The notes beneath the pieces are model-generated. The model was given only the letters and a program-made list of their open reading frames with translations, made no database searches and was not told the DNA's origin. Positions 17,659 to 25,138 of a stretch of DNA of 62,052 bases are shown piece after piece (the stretch's first letter is position 1; each line of letters begins with the position of its first letter). A program made the position numbers and the translations under genes. Source of the DNA: Clostridiaceae bacterium (GTDB lineage Bacteria; Bacillota; Clostridia; Lachnospirales; Lachnospiraceae); NCBI GenBank assembly GCA_910575435.1, contig CAJTGI010000018.1, forward strand, positions 1-62,052, written 5' to 3'.

Positions 17659-18252
17659 ATGTGGCAGGATACGAATGATAAGATCGCCAAGCGCATTATG
17701 AGTGTGCTGGAGACGGAGAAGCATGGGGATGAATTGACTGTGGCAAAAGTACAATATGCTTTGCAGGTCTTACTGGATGAGAGCGAGAAGTTTTTCCTTT
17801 TGTCTCTCGTGTTCGGGCTATGTCATGATTTGGGAAAGTTCTATCTGGCGTATGCGGCATTGTGCAGTTTGAGGACATTTATGGGAGGCAGCCACCGTAA
17901 GACGATGGTGGGATGCCTATTATGCTCTCTGGTCAACTTCGCAGTGATTCTCATCTTATCAGAGTTTCTTTTTCTGCCTGTTTCTGCAGTGGGGGGTGTG
18001 GTGGTGCTTCTTGCAGTGGAGATTGATTATTGGATACCGCTGGCATCATTGCAACAGTTAAACTATACAGACCAGCAGAGAAGGGGCATGAAAAAGAAGG
18101 CGCTTTCTGTACTTGCTTTCTGGGGATGCGCGTTCCCGTTCCTGCCGGCGGAACTGGGGAATATCGTACTCTGGGCACTGATGTTCCAGGAGACGGAGGT
18201 GCTTCTCGTGGCACTGTATAGGAGTAGGAAAGGTGCAGTAGTCATGCAGTGA
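17659..18252 (+). CDS. agrB: AgrB, peptide-processing membrane protease
   Basis: Integral membrane cysteine endopeptidase that trims AgrD and helps form the thiolactone ring. 197 residues with several membrane helices. The catalytic pair is visible as His79 and Cys86 in GGSHRKTMVGC; the seven-residue spacing equals that of staphylococcal AgrB (His77/Cys84). Start ATG follows AAGGAGG. The AgrD gene begins 16 bases after its stop. Confidence 0.92.
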   Translation: MWQDTNDKIAKRIMSVLETEKHGDELTVAKVQYALQVLLDESEKFFLLSLVFGLCHDLGKFYLAYAALCSLRTFMGGSHRKTMVGCLLCSLVNFAVILILSEFLFLPVSAVGGVVVLLAVEIDYWIPLASLQQLNYTDQQRRGMKKKALSVLAFWGCAFPFLPAELGNIVLWALMFQETEVLLVALYRSRKGAVVMQ

Positions 18253-18268
18253 GTTAGGAGGTGGCGAT

Positions 18269-18427
18269 ATGAGGCAGACATGGAGGGAAAGAGCAAATCA
18301 GGTGCTGAGCAATATGGGACAGAAGATGCCTTTGTCCAGAACGAGTTGCAATAGTTGGGGAGAAGTTGAACTTCCCGATTGCCTGAGAGCAGAACTTGAA
18401 GGTTCTGGCAGTTCAGAGGAAGAGTAG
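18269..18427 (+). CDS. agrD: AgrD-like autoinducing peptide precursor, 52 aa
   Basis: Short gene with a good ribosome binding site (AGGAGG, seven bases before ATG 18269) directly after agrB. The product has the three parts of AgrD: a basic amphipathic N-terminal helix (MRQTWRERANQVLSNMG), a core with one cysteine (RTSCNSWG), and an acidic recognition tail EVELPDCLRAELEG that lines up with the staphylococcal tail DEVEVPKELTQLHE. By analogy the mature signal would carry a ring CNSWG closed on Cys27; CNSW is the alternative. A second Cys (38) lies in the tail and should be removed. The peptide sequence is not one I recognise. Confidence 0.85.
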   Translation: MRQTWRERANQVLSNMGQKMPLSRTSCNSWGEVELPDCLRAELEGSGSSEEE

Positions 18428-18498
18428 GCAGTAGCGAGTTGGAGGTATTAATTGAAATGCGGAGGTAAGTAAACTTTCGCAGGGGAAGGAGAGTTTGT

Positions 18499-19758
18499 AT
18501 GGAAAGAGAGAAGGAAATTTTGCGATATGCTTATACGCAGTCGTCGTTTTACCAAGCACTATTACAAAAGAGAAAATTATCCATCGAGGATTTGATGGAG
18601 GATTGGACGAAGGTACCAGTTGTAGATAGGAGGCAGATGGTCTGCGCTGACGAGTGTGTCATTCCTTCCTCTTCCCAGTCTTCTCCCGAAGATAATCAGA
18701 GAATTTATGAAATGTCTTCTGGCTCCAATGGAATGTTCATGGGGATACCATGGAGCGTGAAAGATATGATTTCCTCCTTATCCCCGCTGTGGGATTGCCG
18801 CAACAGATATTATGGGTTAAAAGTTCAAGACAAGAGTTGCTATTTCCATATGTATCCAGATTTTTGCGACGAAGGGACGGCGAGAGATCCTCGGAGCGGC
18901 AGAAAAGATTTGGGGTTTTCTGTACTGGGACTCAATGAGGAGAGAATAGGGAGAATCTATCAGGAAATGTGTGATTATGAACCGAGATGGATTCTAATGC
19001 CGCCCAGTGTGGCTCTGCTATTTGCCAATTATATCGGCAATGGGAAGAAAAAGGGGATTCCATCGCTGAAATGCGTGGAACTCACTGGGGAATGCGTGAC
19101 ACACAAGCAGAGGAGGCAGATTGAAATTGCCTTTCACTGCAAAACTGTGAATATATATGGAAGTTATGAAATGAACGCCATTGCTTACGAGTGTCCGGAG
19201 GGGCATTTGCATTTGCTGGAGGACAATGTTTTTGTAGAGATTATGGATGGGGAAAAACTGCTTCCAGATGGGGAGGAGGACGATATCGTACTGACTTCCC
19301 TTCATAATACGGTTATGCCTTTCGTTCGCTACAGTCTGGGAGACAAGGGAAAGATTTCTTTAAAGAAGTGTTCCTGTGGCCATCCCGGCAGGATACTGAA
19401 GCTGACCAAGGCGAAAAAAAATGATATGATTCGGGTGGAGCAGGATATAGACATTCCGCCCTATGAATTTACATATGCCTTTCAGTGCGTAATGGATAGC
19501 ATGGGAGTGGAAATACTCCAGTATCAGGTGGAGCAGACAGGATATTATAGTTATATTGTGACTATCTTGACAAAGGATAGGAAGTTGCTGGAAGACAAAG
19601 AAGTCCAGGAGGACTTCAAGCAAATCTTTCAAGAGAGGCTTTGCCATGATTTCTTGAGAAAAGGAATCTATACTTTTCGTATTCGGGATGAATTGCCTTC
19701 AGAGAAATGTGTAAAAAAGATGAGAACTTTCTGGGCATTCAAGGGAGATGAGAAGTAA
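18499..19758 (+). CDS. PaaK/CapK-like adenylate-forming enzyme
   Basis: Member of the phenylacetate-CoA ligase-like branch of adenylate-forming enzymes, 419 residues, cytosolic. Motifs: phosphate-binding loop SSGSNG near residue 75, A5-like NIYGSYEMNAIAYEC near 215, and VRYSLGDKG near 275, which holds the ribose-binding Asp. The C-terminal subdomain with the last Lys is less clear. A GGAAGGAG site precedes ATG 18499. It lies 71 bases after agrD without a terminator between, so it is probably an agr-operon gene. Substrate unknown: it could activate a carboxylic acid for a small molecule or polysaccharide. A role in modifying the peptide signal is conceivable but not supported by sequence alone. 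Confidence 0.78.
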   Translation: MEREKEILRYAYTQSSFYQALLQKRKLSIEDLMEDWTKVPVVDRRQMVCADECVIPSSSQSSPEDNQRIYEMSSGSNGMFMGIPWSVKDMISSLSPLWDCRNRYYGLKVQDKSCYFHMYPDFCDEGTARDPRSGRKDLGFSVLGLNEERIGRIYQEMCDYEPRWILMPPSVALLFANYIGNGKKKGIPSLKCVELTGECVTHKQRRQIEIAFHCKTVNIYGSYEMNAIAYECPEGHLHLLEDNVFVEIMDGEKLLPDGEEDDIVLTSLHNTVMPFVRYSLGDKGKISLKKCSCGHPGRILKLTKAKKNDMIRVEQDIDIPPYEFTYAFQCVMDSMGVEILQYQVEQTGYYSYIVTILTKDRKLLEDKEVQEDFKQIFQERLCHDFLRKGIYTFRIRDELPSEKCVKKMRTFWAFKGDEK

Positions 19759-19794
19759 TCGGATAAGTTGTCATCATTTAAAGGAGATAAGCAT

Positions 19795-20634
19795 ATGAAA
19801 TTTTTCAGCATTATTCTATCGGTTATTGTAACTGTTATATCAATTGTACAGATTAAGGTGGTTGACAGCATTGATTTAACAGAAAATGATAATATGATGG
19901 AACAAAGTCTTATTGATGTTGTATGGAAAGATAGTGATGCTGGTGGAATGCGACATAATCAAGATGCTTTGGAAGTGGCTAAAGGAACAGAAATTATTGA
20001 GGATTACAAAGAATACGTTACGGAGGATTCCGATGATGAAAAAGCAGAAATGATTGATGACATATATGACGAAATATCTGTTTCTGATACTATTGATAAT
20101 TGTCAGAATATCGAAGTAAGATATGTCGATAAAAAAGATATCATAAGGAACGAATCATATGTGGTCATGGATACTGCCGAGGAGATTGTAGATTTTTTGG
20201 AAAAAAAGCAGAATGTACTTGAAGATGGTGAAATATTACAAAATATGAATGAAGACCAACAGTATTGTGCGATGCAGCTTGCTTCAAATAATATTGTTAC
20301 CAAAAACAAAGGGTATCAGAGAGGAACTCCGGTTCTTCATTATAATCTATTTGCTGATATAAAATACAATAAAAAGACGGGAGTTATATCATCTGTTAAA
20401 AATAGAAAATTTACCATTACAGGCTTAACAATATGCACCACGGCGGAAGACAGGAGTTATACCACAAGTTATTCAAAAAGCAAGAAAAGTTGTACGATAA
20501 GATGTAATTATACCGATGTTACACAACTGCTTACGCCATGGGGGGCGATACAGATTTATAGAAAGAGCGCATATCAGAAATTTTCATGGAATCTTAATAA
20601 GGGAGTATATAATGGAAAAGGGGGATATAGGTGA
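19795..20634 (+). CDS. Putative secreted protein of unknown function
   Basis: I do not recognise a family. 279 residues from ATG 19795, chosen because AAAGGAG precedes it. The first 25 residues are a signal peptide or membrane anchor (MKFFSIILSVIVTVISIVQI). Then comes an acidic region (20-140) and a more basic C-terminal half rich in Tyr, Ser, Lys and Asn with several Cys (CTTAED, KKSCTIRCNY). The gene is clearly more AT-rich than its neighbours, suggesting transfer or relaxed selection. It lies 36 bases after the adenylating enzyme and before a strong terminator, so it is the last gene of the agrBD transcript. Confidence 0.65.
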   Translation: MKFFSIILSVIVTVISIVQIKVVDSIDLTENDNMMEQSLIDVVWKDSDAGGMRHNQDALEVAKGTEIIEDYKEYVTEDSDDEKAEMIDDIYDEISVSDTIDNCQNIEVRYVDKKDIIRNESYVVMDTAEEIVDFLEKKQNVLEDGEILQNMNEDQQYCAMQLASNNIVTKNKGYQRGTPVLHYNLFADIKYNKKTGVISSVKNRKFTITGLTICTTAEDRSYTTSYSKSKKSCTIRCNYTDVTQLLTPWGAIQIYRKSAYQKFSWNLNKGVYNGKGGYR

Positions 20635-20718
20635 AAGACATATTCATTCATTTTGGATGAGTATTTTAAAGGTAAAGTCAAGGTGAGCAAGCGACCAAAA
20701 AGTGGCATGTTTATACTG

Positions 20719-20752
20719 AAATATTCCGACTTTGTAAAAAGTCGGAATATTT
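20719..20752. terminator. Bidirectional terminator after the agr operon
   Basis: Perfect 14-bp stem (20719-20732 with 20739-20752), six-base loop, followed by a T-rich stretch on the plus strand and preceded by A/T-rich sequence for the minus strand. It ends the agrBD-adenylase-secreted-protein transcript and probably also the small minus-strand gene. Confidence 0.85.
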
Positions 20753-20756
20753 TATA

Positions 20757-20873
20757 TTATTTTTTATGTTTAATAAAAAATAAAATTAAAGCAATGCACA
20801 AACCAATAAATAGGGAAGAAAATATTGTAATTGATAAAATAGTCCATACACTGTCGAATAGTAATTGTGTCAA
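20757..20873 (-). CDS. Small hydrophobic single-helix peptide (38 aa, TTG start), type I toxin-like
   Basis: 38-residue product with one membrane helix (TILSITIFSSLFIGLCIALI) and a basic end (KHKK). TTG 20873 is chosen because AAAGGAG (20884-20890) lies ten bases before it and a strong promoter lies just upstream. The only in-frame ATG, at 20966, is upstream of that promoter. Size, single helix and lysine tail resemble type I toxins and holin-like peptides of Firmicutes, but no antisense RNA was identified. Confidence 0.45.
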   Translation of the reverse strand: MTQLLFDSVWTILSITIFSSLFIGLCIALILFFIKHKK

Positions 20874-20912
20874 ATAACCCAATCTCCTTTCGCATAGTAA
20901 TTTTATAAAAAC

Positions 20913-20941
20913 ATTATACACCTTTATTTGCGCATGGGCAA
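20913..20941 (-). promoter_or_regulatory. Promoter of the small membrane peptide
   Basis: Minus strand TTGCCC (20941-20936), 17-base spacer, TATAAT (20918-20913), about 40 bases before the TTG start. Confidence 0.6.
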
Positions 20942-20969
20942 TATTGATAACCATATTTTTCGACAAATG

Positions 20970-23900
20970 TTAATTTTGAAAGGCCTTGCGAATGAAAAGT
21001 TTAACCTTGCGATGTCCTTCTTCTGCTATTTCGATTACCTCCTGCGGGGAGGAAATTTCCCTAATCTGCCCGAGGGTTTCCCTGCAAATATATTCCAGCC
21101 ACTGCTCGGGCACGTCTCCCTCGAAGGCAAGGAAGATTTGATCCGTAATATGGCAGCCAATATTCTTTCTGGCATCTTGAATGTTTCTCACGATATCTCT
21201 GGCAAATCCTTCTGCTTTTAGTTCTTCGGTGAGGATGAGATCCAGTGAAACTACGATGCCATGGTCGCTGGCTACGTGCTGGCCCTCTCTGGCCTGGTAT
21301 GATGCCAGGATGATTTCCCCATCAAAAGACTCATCTCCATGCTCCGTCTGTAGAACCACCCCATCTTTATCCATATGGAATCTGCCGCACTTGATTGCCT
21401 GGATAATTTCGGAAATGCGCTGGGGGTATCGGTTTCGGATTTCCTGAAAATTTGGGGCAAATTTTACGTCTGCGATACTTTCCACGTCATCAAGGGTCAC
21501 TACCTCCTTTACATTTAATTCTTCTGCAAGGATATCTCTGAATTCTTGTATAATTCCATTCTTGGATGAATCTGGCAATGCTACTTTCAAGCAGCTTAAT
21601 GGCTGGCGGTTCTTGATTTGGTTCTTATTGCGGATGGAACGTGCCAGGTAGATGATTTTCTGCACCAATTCCACATGGTCAATCAGGTCTTCCCTTGCAA
21701 ATGATTCAGGGATCTCTGGCCATTCTGACAGATGCACGGAAAAGCCTTCCGTCAATACTTTGTACATTTTTTCTGATATGATTGGCGCTACCGGTGCGAA
21801 GAGCTTGGTGGTGCAGACGAGGACATAGTATAGGGTCTCATAGGCATTTCTCTTGTCCTCGCACATGCCATTGCTCCAAAAGCGTCTTCTGGAACGCCGG
21901 ATATACCAGTTCGTCAGGCCGTCAATCAGGGATGCCAGGTATTCCACATAGTGATTGACCTGGTAGGCATCCATATTCTGGGTAATCTGCCGCTGGGTCT
22001 CGTATAATTTTGCCAGCATCCATTGGTCCAGCTGGTTGTCAGATGCGGGTTCCGTACATTTTTCCGGCTTGAAGCCATCTATATTCGCATAGGAAATGTA
22101 AAAATTGCATGCGTTCCAGTAGGGTAAGATGATTTGCTGGTACGCATCCTGGATGCCAGCCTCGTCGAATAGCAAATCTCCGATTAGCATGGCATTGGTC
22201 TGGTACAGATAGAGCCGAAAAGCGTCCGTCCCATATTGCCTCATCAAGTGCATGGGGTCAGTATAGTTCTTGGAAGATTTGGAAAGTTTTTTTCCATCCT
22301 TTGCCAAAATGGTGCCGTGGACAATGCAGTTCTGAAAGGCGGGCTGATCAAACAGCGCAACGGACAATACGTGCAGATAGTAAAACCAGCAGCGGATCTG
22401 CCCTGTGTATTCTACTATGAAGTCGCTGGGGAAATGGGATTCAAACCATTCTTTGTTCTCAAAGGGATAATGCTTCTGGGCAAATGGCACGGAGCCGCTC
22501 TCAAACCAGCAGTCCAGCACTTCGGGGACACGGCGCATGGTATTTCCGCAGCACTTGCAGGGGAAGGTGACGGCATCCATGTACTGCCTGTGGAGATTGG
22601 TGAGGCGGATGCCGCTGGCTTCATAGATCTCTTCGATGCTGCCAAGCACCACTCGTTCTCCGCATTCCTCGCATTCCCAGATGGGGATGGGAGTGCTCCA
22701 GTAGCGGTTTCTGGATATGTTCCAGTCCCTGGCCCCTGCCAGCCAGTTTCCAAAGCGTCCGTGCTTTACGGTTTCCGGCACCCAGTGAATCTCTTCGTTT
22801 CGCTGAATTAGGCGGTCCTTTAGTTTTCCAATGTCAAAATACCAGGCATCCATCGCCTTATATATTAACGGCCTCTTGCAACGCCAGCAGTGGGGATAGT
22901 TGTGTTCGATGGTTCCGTCCGCCACCGCCTTGCCCTGCTCATAAAGGAATCGAATCATTGCGGGATTCATCTCTATGACATTTTTCTGCTGGTCCGGGTC
23001 ATAGAAATCCTTGATCTCTTCTGTAAAACGTCCCTTGTCATCCACGGGATTCACCAGGGGAATCTGGTTGTTCTTACATGTCCAGTAGTCGTCCTCGCCA
23101 AAGGCAGGGGCGGTGTGGACGATACCCACGCCCTCCTCCGAGCCCACATAATCTGCGGATACTACCCGGAATGCGCCATCTGCCTTTCTGTCTGCGAAAT
23201 AATCAAATAATGGTTCGTAGGCTTTTCCCAACAAGTCGCAGCCCTTGCATTCCTTTACGATGGCTGGATTCTTTCCAAAAATCATTTCAAAGTTTGCCAG
23301 GGTATTCTTGCATGCCACATAGATGGCATCTCCTACATCCACATAGGCATAATCAAGTCTCTCCCCTACGGCCAGGCATAGATTTGAGGGCAGCGTCCAG
23401 GGCGTGGTAGTCCAGGCCAGGAAGTATACTTTCTTTCCGTCAAATGTTTCTTCTGCCTGAAATCTTGCGACAATCCACCGATCCTGGCGCAATCTTGTGG
23501 AATCAGATTCCCTGGTATCGGAAATGGACAGGGATGTCTCGCAGTGCATGCAGTAGGGCGTGACCCGGTAGTCCCGATAGATATATCCCTTGTCGTAGCA
23601 CTCCTTGAAGGCCCACATGACGCTTTCCATAAAATCCCCATGCATGGTCTTGTATGCCCCGTCATAGTCCACCCAGCGGGCCATCTGCTCCACATATTCT
23701 TTCCAGGCCTCGTTGTTGCTTGATACGATCTCAAAGCATTTTTCATTAAATCTGTCAATGCCCAGGCTTTTTTCTATCTCGTTCTTGTCATGGATGCCCA
23801 GCATGGCTTCGGCCTGGTTTTCGATGGGCAGGCCGTGGCAGTCCCATCCCCATACCCGGGGAACCCGGTAACCCTTCATGGTCCAGTATCTGGCAATCAT

Positions 23901-24101
23901 ATCCTTGATAAAGGATACCAGAACCGTTCCGTGGTGGGGCTTTCCCGTGGGGAAGGGCGGACCGTCATAAAAAACCACCTCTTCTCCCGACGACCGCTCC
24001 TCCACGGACTTTTCAAAAATCCCCTCCTTTTTCCAGAAATCCAGCACCTCCTCCTGTATGAGATGCAATGCTGGCTTGCCTGATAGTTCCTGATACTTCA
24101 T
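20970..24101 (-). CDS. ileS: Isoleucyl-tRNA synthetase (type 2-like)
   Basis: Charges tRNA-Ile; 1043 residues. Class I signature as GPPFPTGKPHHGTVL (HIGH region, residues about 47-61) and KLSKSSKN (KMSKS) near 600; large CP1 editing domain between them with the conserved TTTPWTLPSN. Length and the form of the HIGH region match the eukaryote-like type 2 IleRS rather than the roughly 930-residue type 1. Start ATG follows AAGGAGG. Preceded by a T-box leader with an ATC specifier, so expression responds to uncharged tRNA-Ile. Confidence 0.97.
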   Translation of the reverse strand: MKYQELSGKPALHLIQEEVLDFWKKEGIFEKSVEERSSGEEVVFYDGPPFPTGKPHHGTVLVSFIKDMIARYWTMKGYRVPRVWGWDCHGLPIENQAEAMLGIHDKNEIEKSLGIDRFNEKCFEIVSSNNEAWKEYVEQMARWVDYDGAYKTMHGDFMESVMWAFKECYDKGYIYRDYRVTPYCMHCETSLSISDTRESDSTRLRQDRWIVARFQAEETFDGKKVYFLAWTTTPWTLPSNLCLAVGERLDYAYVDVGDAIYVACKNTLANFEMIFGKNPAIVKECKGCDLLGKAYEPLFDYFADRKADGAFRVVSADYVGSEEGVGIVHTAPAFGEDDYWTCKNNQIPLVNPVDDKGRFTEEIKDFYDPDQQKNVIEMNPAMIRFLYEQGKAVADGTIEHNYPHCWRCKRPLIYKAMDAWYFDIGKLKDRLIQRNEEIHWVPETVKHGRFGNWLAGARDWNISRNRYWSTPIPIWECEECGERVVLGSIEEIYEASGIRLTNLHRQYMDAVTFPCKCCGNTMRRVPEVLDCWFESGSVPFAQKHYPFENKEWFESHFPSDFIVEYTGQIRCWFYYLHVLSVALFDQPAFQNCIVHGTILAKDGKKLSKSSKNYTDPMHLMRQYGTDAFRLYLYQTNAMLIGDLLFDEAGIQDAYQQIILPYWNACNFYISYANIDGFKPEKCTEPASDNQLDQWMLAKLYETQRQITQNMDAYQVNHYVEYLASLIDGLTNWYIRRSRRRFWSNGMCEDKRNAYETLYYVLVCTTKLFAPVAPIISEKMYKVLTEGFSVHLSEWPEIPESFAREDLIDHVELVQKIIYLARSIRNKNQIKNRQPLSCLKVALPDSSKNGIIQEFRDILAEELNVKEVVTLDDVESIADVKFAPNFQEIRNRYPQRISEIIQAIKCGRFHMDKDGVVLQTEHGDESFDGEIILASYQAREGQHVASDHGIVVSLDLILTEELKAEGFARDIVRNIQDARKNIGCHITDQIFLAFEGDVPEQWLEYICRETLGQIREISSPQEVIEIAEEGHRKVKLFIRKAFQN

Positions 24102-24213
24102 TGTGATTCCTCCTTTTCATTTTGCATGCTGAAAATGTTGCCGTTGAGAATTTGAACGGATGGCTCACACAGAGGAGATCGCTGGCATTGGCTTGCATTA
24201 GTTAAATTAAATA

Positions 24214-24440
24214 AGCCCCCATCCTATACTAGGATGAGGGCTATCGCTACTCATTTTTATACCACCTGTATGAACATACCATCATATGCTATCCCGCTAA
24301 CGGGGGATGTACCGGCAGAGCCTACTTGCTATGCTTTCGGTCTGCAACTCCAGAGGGATCTTCGCATCGTGCATCCATTATCAGTTCTCAGCTTCCCTGA
24401 CTCTCTGTGAATTTTGCATCAATGTTACTGTCTCTTTCAG
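24214..24440 (-). ncRNA. ileS leader: T-box riboswitch leader of ileS (Ile specifier)
   Basis: Minus-strand leader with a long Stem I, ATC (Ile) at 24359-24357 in GCGAAGATCCCTC as the likely specifier codon, and a T-box-like CAGGTGGTA around 24267. The terminator stem AGCCCTCATCCT/AGGATGGGGGCT lies at 24242-24231 and 24225-24214 and is followed by TTATTTAATTT. Uncharged tRNA-Ile would pair with the specifier and the TGG bulge and favour the antiterminator. The T-box sequence departs from the common TGGNACCGCG after TGGTA. Confidence 0.85.
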
Positions 24441-24450
24441 CGTTTTACTT

Positions 24451-24480
24451 ATTCTATCCTATCTGTCGAGGATTTGTCAA
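24451..24480 (-). promoter_or_regulatory. Promoter of the ileS T-box transcript
   Basis: Minus strand TTGACA (24480-24475), 18-base spacer, TAGAAT (24456-24451), just upstream of the T-box leader. Confidence 0.7.
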
Positions 24481-24646
24481 CAGGAATTTGATATTAGCTC
24501 CCATATCTGATAGTGAAGGGTGTATAATAATGAAGCATGCTGGTGGACAATAGTAAAGGACCGCGATAGAATCGTCAAAGCTAGACTGTTAGATTTGCAG
24601 TGTAGTATTTGGCCTTTCGCAAATAAAGAAAATGCGAGGTTATCAT

Positions 24647-24931
24647 ATGAATGAGAAAATCTATGAATACGATGGGGAAATCATAGGCATACCTGAAAAG
24701 GGAGGGGCTTATGTGGCTTTTCCATGGAATGTCAGGGATGAGTTCGGGAAGGGCAGAGTGAAGGTTCATGCCACATTTGACGGTGAGCCATACGATGGAA
24801 GCGTTGTGAATATGGGCCTCAAGAATGAGGATGGGACTATCTGCTATATTATTGGAATAACGAAGGCGATTCGGGAGAAAATCAGCAAGGGCGCCGGGGA
24901 CATGGTTCATGTGGCTATATCTGAGAGGTAG
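24647..24931 (+). CDS. DUF1905 domain protein
   Basis: Small cytosolic protein of about 94 residues. The whole length matches the DUF1905 beta-barrel family (YDGEIIGI, GGAYVAFPW, VKVHATFDGEPY and the GDMVHVAI end); members are often joined to a YdeI-like domain that is absent here. Function not established. GCGAGG precedes ATG 24647; an ATG 15 bases upstream is possible. Confidence 0.8.
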   Translation: MNEKIYEYDGEIIGIPEKGGAYVAFPWNVRDEFGKGRVKVHATFDGEPYDGSVVNMGLKNEDGTICYIIGITKAIREKISKGAGDMVHVAISER

Positions 24932-25138
24932 TCGCATATTTGACCCACAGGGATGTATAGGCAAATCATTTGGAAGAGATTAAAAAGGTGAAAAAAGATG
25001 GTTTATAACCGAAAACAGATATTTTTCGCTGGGGCAAATGGTTTAAAAAATATCAGCAATGTGTTAGATTATAATAAGTGGCGTTGATGGCAAACATCTT
25101 CACCTCGTAGCGGTAGTTGGACTATATGGGGGATGCTT

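Noticed and set aside
18269-18427. AgrD as a lantibiotic or other RiPP precursor
   Set aside because: Position after AgrB and the EVELP recognition tail fit AgrD better; no modification enzymes of lanthipeptide type are present.
20653-20877. 75-codon plus-strand frame after the secreted protein
   Set aside because: It runs through the strong terminator at 20719-20752 and has no ribosome binding site.
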